64,000 nucleotides of DNA from Lentilitoribacter sp. Alg239-R112 (GTDB lineage: Bacteria; Pseudomonadota; Alphaproteobacteria; Rhizobiales; Rhizobiaceae). Each line of letters opens with the position of its first letter. Positions within the stretch are counted from its first letter, which is position 1. The stretch covers positions 125,473 through 189,472 of the forward strand of contig NZ_LS999834.1 in the NCBI RefSeq assembly GCF_900537175.1, given 5' to 3'. The notes under the pieces are model-generated. The model ran no database searches. It saw only the letters and a program-made list of their open reading frames with translations, and was not told where the DNA came from. A program made the translations under genes and the position numbers. Below, in pieces: positions 55,775 through 64,000 of this stretch.

Positions 55775-56788
55775 TTATTGTATCGTTTTTCTCAAGTGAT
55801 ATTTTTTTAACAAATCCACAGTCAGCTTTGGCTTCACGACAGCCGTTTGCGGTTCGGCCTCTAACGCAGATGCCAGAACTGTTGGTTTCGCTGCTTTAAC
55901 AGTCTTTGAAACTGTCTCTTTAGTTATAGTATTTGTTTTGGCTGGTTTGGGAATAGTTCCTGTTACTTCAGCAGAGGGTACATAAACATTTTTGCCACCC
56001 ACCAAGGTCAAAAGGTCACGATGTGGAGGTTTTGCAGGCTTGGCAGCTTTGGCTGTTTTAAATACTTCAAACGGAGCTTTTACTGCATTTACAGCCAATT
56101 GGGTGCCTTGAGCAAAGATGCCTGGACTTCCATTTTCTGAGTATGATGCAACCAAATATTGCATATCCTGACCATGTAAAGGTGCTCTTCCTATATACTG
56201 AACGCGAACATCGGCAACGCCTTTTTGCTTCGTGCCAAGCATGTCGGCGGCTTTGCTGGAAAGATCGATGATACGTTTGTGCGCAAAAGGACCACGATCA
56301 TTGACGCGGACAACAACAGATTTACCAGTTTCCTGATTTGTTACACGAGCATAACTTGGCAACGGAAATGTGGGGTGTGCAGCTGATAAATGGTATTGAT
56401 CATAAATCTCACCATTAGCTGTTAATCGACCATGAAAATTGGGACCGTACCACGATGCTAATCCAGTGCGATCATAGCCAGGCTCTTCTTTTGGGTGATA
56501 CCATTTACCGCGAACTTTGTATGGTTTGCCAACGACAGCACGACCACCGCCTTTTTTAACATTTTTAGAAACTGTCAGACGTGGACTGGCAGCCACACCA
56601 TAAGATTTTGATGAAAACTTGGTTTTATTGTTTATACTTGCGGTGTTTGTCCCAACCTTTAGCGCATCACCAGTAGAACTACAGCCAGCGAGCGCAGCAG
56701 CTAAAACAAAACCGCAGCAGATTTTTGTCAGGAACCCCAGTGAAGGCTTACCAGCGCGAAGGTTTGTTATTTTAAAACGAAGGTCCAA
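55775..56788 (-). CDS. rlpA: RlpA-like septal ring lytic transglycosylase lipoprotein
   Basis: A 337-residue lipoprotein: the leader ends in AAALAGC (lipobox) at about residue 36. The double-psi beta-barrel domain (about 105-200) shows GLASWYGPNFHGRLTANGE, LPSYARVTNQETG, VVRVNDRGPF and RIIDLSSKAADMLG with the catalytic Asp and His region. The last 120 residues are Ala/Lys/Thr-rich and I see no SPOR domain there, unlike E. coli RlpA. The start is a TTG at 56788; no ATG exists upstream of the leader. The enzyme cleaves naked glycan strands at the septum in species where it is active. Confidence 0.9.
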   Translation of the reverse strand: MDLRFKITNLRAGKPSLGFLTKICCGFVLAAALAGCSSTGDALKVGTNTASINNKTKFSSKSYGVAASPRLTVSKNVKKGGGRAVVGKPYKVRGKWYHPKEEPGYDRTGLASWYGPNFHGRLTANGEIYDQYHLSAAHPTFPLPSYARVTNQETGKSVVVRVNDRGPFAHKRIIDLSSKAADMLGTKQKGVADVRVQYIGRAPLHGQDMQYLVASYSENGSPGIFAQGTQLAVNAVKAPFEVFKTAKAAKPAKPPHRDLLTLVGGKNVYVPSAEVTGTIPKPAKTNTITKETVSKTVKAAKPTVLASALEAEPQTAVVKPKLTVDLLKKYHLRKTIQ

Positions 56789-57088
56789 TATATTTAACTC
56801 TTAATTTCATCTATGTCGAATTGTGGTCATTAAAGGCCACTATATGGCAAAAATACGATCTAATCCTTTAATCATGCCGAATCTGCTCAACATGTCGCAC
56901 ATTTGTTGTTTCATAGTTGATAAAGCCTTAAAACAGCAATATCTACTGTGTGAATGATATCTGCATAAATATAATTCACCAGCAAGTCACTTTGAATTAC
57001 GTTTTATTATTAAAAACTGCAATATTTTTCAAGAAACTGAAAAACACGTCTTGCATTCAGTCTCAGTTTGTTACAAAAGACGCTCACC
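56789..57088. other. Divergent intergenic region between rlpA and tRNA-Ser
   Basis: Three hundred bases without a recognisable gene. The left part should hold the rlpA promoter (reverse strand). On the right, TTGCAT at 57051 and TTACAA at 57071 are at the right distance from the tRNA start to be a weak promoter, though the spacer (14-15 bases) is short. No repeat or RNA gene was found. Confidence 0.35.
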
Positions 57089-57178
57089 GGAGAGGTGGCT
57101 GAGTGGTCGAAAGCACTGGTCTTGAAAACCAGCGAGCGTGTAAGCGTTCCGTGGGTTCGAATCCCACCCTCTCCGCCA
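57089..57178 (+). tRNA. tRNA-Ser (anticodon UGA)
   Basis: A 90-base tRNA with a long variable arm, as in serine tRNAs. The acceptor stem GGAGAGG pairs with CCTCTCC, the D arm has GGCTGAGTGG, the anticodon arm CTGGT-CTTGAAA-ACCAG places TGA at 57123-57125, the variable arm is GCGAGCGTGTAAGCGTTCC-like and the T arm has GTTCGAATC. CCA is encoded at the 3' end. Confidence 0.97.
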
Positions 57179-57336
57179 TTATTCTCATACTACGACTATG
57201 CTTTTGAAATTTGCTCAAACCCCAAGATAGTTTGTACTCAAGTTTCACGTCTACTTTATTTTAGCAAATACTCATTATGAGCGATGTTAGTTGGGCTGTT
57301 TGAAGTATCTGATATTCAATTTAAAACAGATTCTTA

Positions 57337-57540
57337 TCACTTTATGGCAAGGGTAATTGTAAGCCCGATACCGTCATTGGCTTGACTGAGCGCTAGTCCA
57401 AGATCGATTTTTGCGAATGCCTGTTTCGAACCCAACGTGCCATATTCTGCAACGTTCATAAATGTCTGTAATGCATCTTTTGTTAATCGAATGATGATTT
57501 CGGGGATGTCAGTGACTTTAACATAGTTAGTGTGCGCCAA
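57337..57540 (-). CDS. Possible small protein, unknown function
   Basis: A 67-codon reading frame with a protein-like composition, no membrane segment, and alternating hydrophobic residues in its second half (KIDLGLALSQANDGIGLTI). It would start with TTG at 57540, 4 bases after GGGG. It is divergent from the UbiH-family gene by 65 bases. No family was recognised, and a chance ORF cannot be excluded. Confidence 0.42.
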   Translation of the reverse strand: MAHTNYVKVTDIPEIIIRLTKDALQTFMNVAEYGTLGSKQAFAKIDLGLALSQANDGIGLTITLAIK

Positions 57541-57605
57541 TTCACCCCATCGATATTTGGGACTATATATGCATTAATAGGGGCGATAAAAAGCGGAGCG
57601 AGAAA

Positions 57606-58787
57606 ATGGAAAAAGATCTGCAATTTGAAGTTCTTGTTGTTGGTGGCGGGTTAGCTGGTTTGAGCGCAGCAATTGCAGCGCATCTTGCTGGTTTTAAAAC
57701 TGCTGTGATCGCTAAAAAATCGGATACTGATGATGAGCGCACAACAGCTCTTTTTATGCCGTCTATTGATTTTCTGGACAAAATAGGCATCTGGCAGCAG
57801 ATAGAGACAAAGACAGAGGCGCTTCAAACCATGCGCATTTTGGACGGCACAAAACGCATTATTCGCTCGCGACCCGCTTCATTCCACGCCAATGAAATTG
57901 AACTGGATCAATTTGGTTTTAATATCCCAAATCAAGTATTATTGGATGCGTTATTTGCTAAACTGGACGAGCTCAAAATCACTCGTTTCGATGAGTTTGC
58001 TACTGATTACGTTGATAAAGGTGATATTGCTACAGTTAGTCTGACAAATGGTGGCGTGCTAAAAGCCGGGCATGTCATCGCCGCTGATGGCCGACGTTCT
58101 CTTATCCGTGAAAAAGTTGGTATTAAGCATAAAGCTTGGCAATATCATCAAAAAGCCATTGTGCTTTCATTTAAACACAGCCTGTCTCACCAAAATATTT
58201 CGACTGAGTTTCACACCGAAAAAGGTCCGTTCACACAGGTTCCATTGCCTGGCAAGCGTTCTAGCCTAGTCTGGGCAATCAAACCTGAAGAAGAGGCTGA
58301 AATTCTCGGTAGGCCTTTAGACGAGCTTAACCAAATGGTTGAGCAAAACTTACACTCCACTCTTGGTGCCGTCGAGATAGATACAACACCACAATGTTAT
58401 CCGCTTTCTAGCCTGCTGGCAGACAAATTTGGCCGAGGCCGTGTAATGCTTGTTGGAGAAGCTGGTCATGCATTTCCGCCGATCGGTGCGCAAGGTTTGA
58501 ATTTGGGTTTACGGGATGTAATAACAGCAATCGAATGTATTTCAGTTAATGATACGGAACATAGTGCAGGCGTTGGCGAAGCCTATCATCGTGCGCGACA
58601 ACTGGATGTAATTACACGGACATTTGGCATCGATATGTTCAATCGCACGCTTTTAACCTCATTTTTACCCGTTCAACTCGTCCGAAGTGGTGTAATTTCG
58701 GCTGCAAGTAATGTGTCGTTTCTTAAACAACTAGTCATGAGACAGGGCGCTCAGGTAAAAAAACATACAGATAAGATTGCAAGTTAG
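57606..58787 (+). CDS. UbiH/UbiF-family FAD-dependent hydroxylase
   Basis: A 393-residue flavoprotein monooxygenase of the ubiquinone-biosynthesis hydroxylase family. It shows the Rossmann start VVGGGLAGLSAAIAA, a middle DG-type motif IAADGRRSLIREKVGI and the second FAD motif VMLVGEAGHAFPPIGAQGLNLGLRD. Related proteins hydroxylate the ring of ubiquinone precursors. The exact ring position it acts on cannot be inferred. The ATG follows GAGCGAGA. Confidence 0.9.
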   Translation: MEKDLQFEVLVVGGGLAGLSAAIAAHLAGFKTAVIAKKSDTDDERTTALFMPSIDFLDKIGIWQQIETKTEALQTMRILDGTKRIIRSRPASFHANEIELDQFGFNIPNQVLLDALFAKLDELKITRFDEFATDYVDKGDIATVSLTNGGVLKAGHVIAADGRRSLIREKVGIKHKAWQYHQKAIVLSFKHSLSHQNISTEFHTEKGPFTQVPLPGKRSSLVWAIKPEEEAEILGRPLDELNQMVEQNLHSTLGAVEIDTTPQCYPLSSLLADKFGRGRVMLVGEAGHAFPPIGAQGLNLGLRDVITAIECISVNDTEHSAGVGEAYHRARQLDVITRTFGIDMFNRTLLTSFLPVQLVRSGVISAASNVSFLKQLVMRQGAQVKKHTDKIAS

Positions 58788-58808
58788 AAAGTGTTGTTCA
58801 GATTGGCA

Positions 58809-59774
58809 TCACGGAAATAAATCAAACGGGATAGTTTGTGACTTGAATAGCCAAAGCCAGGTCGAAACCGTTAAAATTGAACAAATAGTGGTTATTAGAA
58901 CACACGCTGAGGCGCGCTCTGTCCATTGGTCATATTGCTGGCCGATTACAAAAACATTGGTTGCTGTTGGCAATGATGCAAGCAATACAGCGACTTGAAC
59001 CCATATAGGGTCAAAATCCCCGACAAAACTTAGCGCAACATAAGTAAGAGCTGGATAGATAGCGAGCTTGATTGGCGTAATATAGAATATTTCAATTGGT
59101 ATTCGCTTTATGGCGCGCAATGCGAGCGTAACACCCATTGCAAAAAGAGCACACGGTGCCGCAGCTTGCGCCAGAAGGTCTATAATATTATCGGCCGCAT
59201 CTGGCAGATCTATTTTATATATCGCTGCGATAACACCGATAAATGACGCGATTATAAATGGATGAAGGATAATGTTCTTGATAACTTTCTTTGCTAGGTC
59301 TCCGTAATTTGCCTGATCGTCACCGCCACGAAATGCCATGAGAAGTGGTGCGACTGTAAAGTGCAAAATGTTCTCAATACAGAATATCAAGGCGACGGGT
59401 ATCGCCGCCACTTCTCCAAACGCGAGAAGCGCCATTCCAGGGCCCATATATCCAATATTGCCATATGCCGCCGCCAAACCTTGAATGGTTGAATCGCCAA
59501 TATTGTTACGTCTTATGACCCAGCCTACAAGAAAGATCAGGTAGAAAATAAAAAACGTAACTAGGGTTGTGGTTATCAAAAAATCTACACGCTTGAATTG
59601 TTCAACCGGTGTGTTAGAAAGCAATTTATAGAATAATGCAGGTAGAGATACATAAATAATGAAAATGTTAAGCCAACCCATAGCACCATCAGGTTGCTCG
59701 GTGAATTTTGCGACAACAAATCCTAAAATAATAAGACCAAAAAATGGTAAGACGAGTGATATAATTTCAGACAT
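58809..59774 (-). CDS. AEC-family (auxin efflux carrier) transporter
   Basis: A 321-residue inner-membrane protein with about ten helices in two repeats, the AEC layout: LVLPFFGLIILGFVVAKF at the start, then AAYGNIGYMGPGMALLAFG, a polar central loop (FRGGDDQANYG), and a second half with PCALFAMGVTLALRAI and PTATNVFVIGQQYD. Bacterial members carry malonate, malate or other anions. Substrate unknown. It converges with the UbiH-family gene and is divergent from hspQ. Confidence 0.92.
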   Translation of the reverse strand: MSEIISLVLPFFGLIILGFVVAKFTEQPDGAMGWLNIFIIYVSLPALFYKLLSNTPVEQFKRVDFLITTTLVTFFIFYLIFLVGWVIRRNNIGDSTIQGLAAAYGNIGYMGPGMALLAFGEVAAIPVALIFCIENILHFTVAPLLMAFRGGDDQANYGDLAKKVIKNIILHPFIIASFIGVIAAIYKIDLPDAADNIIDLLAQAAAPCALFAMGVTLALRAIKRIPIEIFYITPIKLAIYPALTYVALSFVGDFDPIWVQVAVLLASLPTATNVFVIGQQYDQWTERASACVLITTICSILTVSTWLWLFKSQTIPFDLFP

Positions 59775-59878
59775 TAACTGGTCTAATTCTCAAATATAAT
59801 CGAAGAAACATAGCAATGTTTAGTTTCATCAAATTGTTTAAAGTAATAGATGAGTAACGGCGTAATGAAGGATTGTCG

Positions 59879-60208
59879 ATGGAAAAATCTCACGCGAAGT
59901 TTAATCTCGGGCAAATTGTTCGACACAGGCTGTTTGATTTCCGCGGCGTGATATTTGATGTTGATCCGGTTTTTAACAATACCGAGGAATGGCTTGCCGC
60001 TATTCCCGAGGATATTCGCCCGCATCGCGAACAACCATTTTATCATTTATTCGCCGAAAATAGCGAAATCGAATATGTTGCTTATGTTTCAGAGCAAAAC
60101 CTATTAGCTGATGATAGCGATGTACCGCTTCGGCATCCAGATATCGGGAAATTCTTTAAAGAATCGCAAAAAGGTCAGTACGAGCCTATTGGAAATCAAA
60201 CACACTAA
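59879..60208 (+). CDS. hspQ: Heat shock protein HspQ
   Basis: A 109-residue protein of the HspQ/YccV family, small beta-rich proteins that act in heat response and can promote Lon or Clp proteolysis. Conserved segments are KFNLGQIVRHRLFDFRGVIFDVDP, PFYHLFAENSE and YVSEQNLLADDS. The ATG at 59879 with GAAGGA 6 bases upstream is chosen over an in-frame TTG at 59873. A bidirectional terminator follows. Confidence 0.94.
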   Translation: MEKSHAKFNLGQIVRHRLFDFRGVIFDVDPVFNNTEEWLAAIPEDIRPHREQPFYHLFAENSEIEYVAYVSEQNLLADDSDVPLRHPDIGKFFKESQKGQYEPIGNQTH

Positions 60209-60209
60209 T

Positions 60210-60240
60210 AAAAAACCCGAGCAAATGCCCGGGTTGTTTG
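60210..60240. terminator. Bidirectional intrinsic terminator
   Basis: AACCCG (60214-60219) and CGGGTT (60230-60235) form the stem, extended by two more pairs past a mismatch to an AAAT loop. A run of six A precedes it, giving a clean T tract for the reverse-strand gene at 60257, and GTTTGTTTG follows for hspQ. It serves both convergent genes. Confidence 0.85.
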
Positions 60241-60256
60241 TTTGATATTGAATGTT

Positions 60257-60877
60257 TTATTCGGTCTTTTTGGCTGCATCTTGAGCTGCTTGAAGTTTCG
60301 CACGAGATTCTTCAAGTTTTTTGCGAATCTCATCTTCACGCGCTTTTGCCTTTTCATCGCGTTCAGCAAGGCCGAGAGCTTCACCATCAAATGCCTGAGT
60401 AAACCCAGCAAGTGAAATTCGGATAGGATTTGCAGCACGTTGTGCATTTACCGATGTAAAGACTGCCTCACTACCCTTCTTAAAATTCGCAACGACAGCA
60501 TCTGTCATAGGAATTTGCGCTATACATTTATCTGGAAGGCAGACTGCATAGGGTATTTTAGTTTGTTTTCCGCCATCAACCTGCAATGAAATTCCAGGGG
60601 GAATAAAACGAGCAATTGGAACAGTGACCTGGAGAAGTTTTTGATTGACCTTGCCGGAAACATCCACAAGTCCAACAGCTGTAATTAATTGACCAGATTG
60701 TGCAGTAACAATGTTCTGTACGACGCAGATATCATTGTCAGCTTGTTTGCTGCACTCTTTATACCAACCATCAATTGGTGCTTGTGATTGCTGAGCATAG
60801 GTGCCTGTGACACCTGCAGTAATCACACCTACAAAAATAGTTGCGGTTTTTATTGATTTATTGAACAATTTGAACAT
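60257..60877 (-). CDS. Invasion-associated locus B (IalB) family protein
   Basis: A 206-residue exported protein. The signal peptide covers about residues 1-30 (TATIFVGVITAGVTGTYAQ). The IalB domain has two Cys pairs (WYKECSKQADNDICVV and YAVCLPDKCIAQIP) likely to form disulfides, and the central VTVPIARFIPPGISLQVDGG. The C-terminal tail is a charged helix rich in Lys, Glu and Ala. In Bartonella a relative affects red-cell entry, but the family is common in free-living Hyphomicrobiales, where its job is unknown. AAGGCG precedes the ATG. Confidence 0.92.
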   Translation of the reverse strand: MFKLFNKSIKTATIFVGVITAGVTGTYAQQSQAPIDGWYKECSKQADNDICVVQNIVTAQSGQLITAVGLVDVSGKVNQKLLQVTVPIARFIPPGISLQVDGGKQTKIPYAVCLPDKCIAQIPMTDAVVANFKKGSEAVFTSVNAQRAANPIRISLAGFTQAFDGEALGLAERDEKAKAREDEIRKKLEESRAKLQAAQDAAKKTE

Positions 60878-61117
60878 TGCTTGAAACGCCTTGTAGATCT
60901 TAAATTCTGTTCCGTATTAGAATTATGTTGTTACATATTCCAATGCTGCCCAGTCTTCTGCCCATGAATTAAGGCAGTAAAATGACTCTCAGCTTCATCT
61001 AACGCGAGACGCCATCAATATCCAGAGGGTAAAGTAGTTTTTTTTGCCATTTTGACACCTGTTAGGTCTCGATGGCATGTTAGTTTATAAGAATCATTGA
61101 GTATCTGGGAGTTTGGT

Positions 61118-62932
61118 ATGATCAAATCATTGTTTTCGACGTGCATCTTTGCGCTTGCGCTTACAGCCAACACAACATTGGCAGAACCCTTGCACGGCAT
61201 CTCGATGCATGGAGAACCTGCCCTACCCGCTGATTATAAACATTTTCCCTATGCAAATCCTGATGCTCCCAAAGGGGGAAAGATCTCATATGGCGTTGTC
61301 GGTACATTTGATAGTTTGAATCCTTTTATACTGAAAAGCATGCGCACAGCCGCACGCGGGATAATCGACCCAGAATTTGGACACCTTTATTATGATACTT
61401 TGATGCAACGCTCTCGCGATGAAGCATTTACAATGTACGGCCTTCTTGCAGAAACCGTCGAATGGGACGACGAGCGAACTTTTCTTCAATTTAATTTAAA
61501 TCCCAAAGCGCGCTGGCATGATGGAAAACCTGTTACAGCAGATGATATCATATTCACTTTCGAAACGATGACGGAAAAAGGGCGTCCGCCCTATAGTCGT
61601 CGTTTGGCGCGCGTTGAGCGTATGGAGAAGGTTTCCGATCTCAGCGTAAAATTTATCTTCAATGAAAAATCAAACCGTGAATTTCCGCTAATATTGGGGC
61701 TCATGCCGATTATCCCCAAGCATGATACCGACGCAGCCAATTTTGATAGTATTACAATGGACATTCCTGTTGGCTCTGGCCCCTATAAGGTTAAAGAAAT
61801 TCGCCCAGGCGAACGAATTACTTATGAGCGTGACCCCAATTATTGGGCAAAAGACATTCCATCCAAAGTTGGGTTCGATAATTATGATGAAATTCGCGTC
61901 GAATATTTCTTATCGCAAACAGCGCAGTTTGAAGCATTTAAAAAAGGTCTATTTGACGTTTACCCAGAAGGTAATCCAACTCATTGGCAAACGGCTTATA
62001 ACTTTTCCGCAGTTAACGATGGTGAAATTATAAAGCAAACTTTTAAGAAGCAGCGACCATCAGGCATGTATGGATTTGTCTTCAATACTCGTCGCGACAT
62101 TTTTAAAGATATTAAAGTGCGCAAAGCACTCTCTTTGATGTTCGATTTTGAATGGATCAACAAAAATCTTTATGGCGGAGTTTACACACGGACGCAAAGT
62201 TTCTGGCAAGGGTCAGACTTATCCAGCTACCAAAACCCGGCAAATGACATTGAGAAGGCACTGTTAGCGCCCTTCCCTGATGCCGTCTCTCAAGACATTA
62301 TGGATGGTACCTATCAGTTGCCCGTCACGGATGCATCTGGTCGTGATCGTAAATTGCTGCGCCAAGCTTTGGGCCTGTTTCAAGAAGCGGGTTATAAAAT
62401 TGATGGTGGCAAGCTTATTGGCACCGATGGCAAACAGCTTACATTCGAAGTGATGCCTCAAAACGAGGATCAGGAAAAGCTAGCTCTGGCCTACCAGCGT
62501 TCGCTTAAGGCTCTTGGCATCGAGATGTCGGTAAGAACAGTGGATGATGCGCAATATCAAAAACGTTCGCAAACATATGATTTTGATATGATTATAAAAG
62601 CCTTTACATCCTCATTTTCGCCCGGTGGCGAGCAAGTTTGGCGTTGGAGTTCCCGTGCTGTCGAGCCAGAAGGCACATTTAACTTCGCTGGTGTTGCAAG
62701 CCCCGCTGTTGACGCAATGATTGATGCGCTTGTGAATGCGCGGACAACAGAAGATTTCCAAGCTGCAGTGCGCGCTTATGATCGTACCCTGCTTTCAGGA
62801 CATTATATTATTCCAGCTTACCATCTGGGTGAGACATGGGTTGCTCATCGAGATTACATCAAATTTCCTGAAGGTAAGCAGCCGATTTATGGCTATCAGT
62901 TACCTGTTTGGTGGGATGGACGCGCAGAATAA
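61118..62932 (+). CDS. Extracellular solute-binding protein family 5, YejA-like
   Basis: A 604-residue periplasmic binding protein with a signal peptide (about 1-22, ending LAEP). After it the region HFPYANPDAPKGGKISYGVVG and GTFDSLNPF matches YejA, the binding protein of the Yej peptide/microcin C importer, and the whole length is that of YejA. Further family segments are AFDFEW-like FDFEWINKNLYGG and GSGPYKVKEI. No permease or ATPase genes lie next to it in the window. The ATG at 61118 follows GGGAG; an ATG at 61097 gives a poorer leader. Confidence 0.9.
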   Translation: MIKSLFSTCIFALALTANTTLAEPLHGISMHGEPALPADYKHFPYANPDAPKGGKISYGVVGTFDSLNPFILKSMRTAARGIIDPEFGHLYYDTLMQRSRDEAFTMYGLLAETVEWDDERTFLQFNLNPKARWHDGKPVTADDIIFTFETMTEKGRPPYSRRLARVERMEKVSDLSVKFIFNEKSNREFPLILGLMPIIPKHDTDAANFDSITMDIPVGSGPYKVKEIRPGERITYERDPNYWAKDIPSKVGFDNYDEIRVEYFLSQTAQFEAFKKGLFDVYPEGNPTHWQTAYNFSAVNDGEIIKQTFKKQRPSGMYGFVFNTRRDIFKDIKVRKALSLMFDFEWINKNLYGGVYTRTQSFWQGSDLSSYQNPANDIEKALLAPFPDAVSQDIMDGTYQLPVTDASGRDRKLLRQALGLFQEAGYKIDGGKLIGTDGKQLTFEVMPQNEDQEKLALAYQRSLKALGIEMSVRTVDDAQYQKRSQTYDFDMIIKAFTSSFSPGGEQVWRWSSRAVEPEGTFNFAGVASPAVDAMIDALVNARTTEDFQAAVRAYDRTLLSGHYIIPAYHLGETWVAHRDYIKFPEGKQPIYGYQLPVWWDGRAE

Positions 62933-62949
62933 AATTTAAAGGATCATCC

Positions 62950-63627
62950 ATGACCGACGACAATCAAAAGCAACATGTCACGATCGATATTGTATCTGAC
63001 GTTATGTGTCCTTGGTGTCATATCGGGCGCAAACGCTTGAATGATGCCTTGAGTGAATTAGGTGATGATATTAAAACAACAGTGCATTGGTTACCCTATC
63101 AACTTGATGCAACTTTGCCTAAGGAAGGCAAAAACCGGCAGCAATATTTCATCGACAAATTCGGATCATTAGATGCACATGAGCAAATCTATGCGCCGAT
63201 TAATGAGGCGGGAAAGGCCGAAGAAATACCATTTCGTCTGAATGATATTACAGTATCACCCAATACACTTGATGCGCATAGATTGATTTTCTGGGCTGGG
63301 CGTGATCATGGCTCAGATATGCAGAATAAGCTTGTTAATATTCTCATGCAATTTTATTTCGAGCAGGGCAAGCATATCGGCGATGATGATGTGCTTGTAG
63401 AAGCCGCTGAACATGCAGGTATGCCTGGGGAGAAAACGCGCTACATGCTTGCATCGGACGAAAGCAAAGAAGTCATACAAAATCAAATTGAAACCATCAA
63501 ATCATCCGGCGTTAATGGCGTACCTGTGTTTATCTTAAATAAAAAGTATGCTCTTGAAGGCGCGCAAAGCAAAAGCGTAATAAGGGATACAATTCAAGAA
63601 GTTATAAAGTTAAGTGAAAGTGATTAG
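62950..63627 (+). CDS. DsbA-family (FrnE-like) thiol oxidoreductase
   Basis: A 225-residue cytoplasmic protein without signal peptide, of the FrnE subgroup of the DsbA fold. The redox site is CPWC in VMCPWCHIGRKR, followed by the helical insertion (NTLDAHRLIFWAG) and the cis-Pro loop GVNGVPVFIL. Such proteins handle thiols or bacillithiol/glutathione-type partners; the substrate is open. The ATG at 62950 follows AAAGGA, 17 bases after the binding-protein gene, so they may be co-transcribed. Its stop overlaps that of mfd. Confidence 0.9.
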   Translation: MTDDNQKQHVTIDIVSDVMCPWCHIGRKRLNDALSELGDDIKTTVHWLPYQLDATLPKEGKNRQQYFIDKFGSLDAHEQIYAPINEAGKAEEIPFRLNDITVSPNTLDAHRLIFWAGRDHGSDMQNKLVNILMQFYFEQGKHIGDDDVLVEAAEHAGMPGEKTRYMLASDESKEVIQNQIETIKSSGVNGVPVFILNKKYALEGAQSKSVIRDTIQEVIKLSESD

Positions 63628-64000
63628 TTAGCATCACTTTCAGCTATTTTCGCTAGTTTTGTCATCACCACAGCAGATCCCGCAAGTCGCTTGTCGGCAT
63701 CGGTCAATTTGCGAGCAAAGAAGATACTCTGATCTGCTCTAATCTTAGCTTGGTTGCTTGGGTCAGACAGGTGTGCAACGAGCCCTGAGGGGTTAGGAAA
63801 TTCACCATTTCTAAAGTTTACAACAATACCTTTTGGACCGGCATCCAGCTTCTCAACATTGGCAGTCCGGCAAAGGGTTTTAATATAAACAACTTTCAAT
63901 AAATGTTTGACTTCGACTGGTAATTTGCCAAATCGATCAACCAATTCTGCGCCAAATTCGTCTATTTCAGATAATTCTTCAATATCACCCAGACGGCGAT
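63624..64000 (-). CDS. mfd: Transcription-repair coupling factor Mfd, C-terminal fragment
   Basis: The last 125 codons of Mfd, the ATPase that removes stalled RNA polymerase and recruits UvrA. The frame is open to the right edge of the window. Visible are RRLGDIEELSEIDEFGAELVDRFG and LPVEVKHLLKVVYIKTLCRTANVEK (given here only as short parts), the TRCF domain near the C-terminus, and NVEKLDAGPKGIVVNF. The stop at 63624 overlaps the stop of the convergent DsbA-family gene by two bases. Confidence 0.9.
   Translation of the reverse strand, partial: RRLGDIEELSEIDEFGAELVDRFGKLPVEVKHLLKVVYIKTLCRTANVEKLDAGPKGIVVNFRNGEFPNPSGLVAHLSDPSNQAKIRADQSIFFARKLTDADKRLAGSAVVMTKLAKIAESDAN

Overview
The window is a dense bacterial chromosome segment, moderately AT-rich, that reads as an alphaproteobacterium of the order Hyphomicrobiales (Rhizobiales). 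The evidence is gene order and gene form. The order ntrB-ntrC-ntrY-ntrX-trkA-trkH-hfq-hflX is present. The pyruvate dehydrogenase operon has a lipoyl domain on E1-beta and an SGNH hydrolase before lpdA. IspD and IspF are fused, only the PncC domain of CinA is present, and cysG is followed by DUF2849, cysI and DUF934 genes. An IalB-family protein is also present. The genus is not determined; the low GC for a free-living member hints at a marine lineage, which is inference only.

Layout. 1-177 is the end of pyrG. 224-1837 (-) is a chemoreceptor lying between pyrG and eno. 2158-3432 is eno with a strong terminator. 3586-3894 is an FtsB/DivIC division protein. 4041-10174 is the pyruvate dehydrogenase operon (pdhA, pdhB, pdhC, SGNH hydrolase, lpdA, small membrane protein). 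Two GlsB/YeaQ membrane proteins, lipA and coq10/ratA follow, so pyruvate oxidation and lipoate synthesis are neighbours. 12483-15250 is a MASE1-CHASE histidine kinase with a stand-alone receiver. 15278-16971 (-) is ispDF-pncC. 17144-27433 is dusB, the two nitrogen-type two-component systems and the Trk potassium system. 27644-29281 is hfq-hflX. 29276-30720 (-) is mazG and a deaminase. 30885-34806 is a siroheme and sulfite/nitrite reductase operon.

34807-38763 is the most accessory-looking stretch. It holds a 46-residue protein behind a perfect 16-bp palindrome, a TetR regulator divergent from a secreted ABM-fold protein plus a glutathione transferase, and an AraC regulator divergent from a second ABM-fold protein plus a truncated ABM-like protein with a Tat-like leader. 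38774-45783 (-) is a complete NAD-dependent molybdenum formate dehydrogenase operon (LysR, fdsG, fdsB, fdsA, fdhD, fdsD). Upstream on the same strand are a thiopurine-methyltransferase-like gene tightly coupled to a cytochrome P450, and an acyltransferase.

49165-64000 returns to housekeeping: a small secreted EF-hand protein, then (-) metG-tatD-MBL hydrolase and dacC-tmk-holB, rlpA, tRNA-Ser(UGA), a UbiH-family hydroxylase, an AEC transporter, hspQ, an IalB-family protein, a YejA-like peptide-binding protein, a DsbA-family protein and the C-terminus of mfd.

No CRISPR array, insertion sequence, prophage or integrase was seen. The best second-look items are the missing canonical start of hflX, the double ABM/regulator island, the palindrome and small protein at 34878-35104, the NtrX that lacks the sigma-54 contact loop, and the P450-methyltransferase pair.
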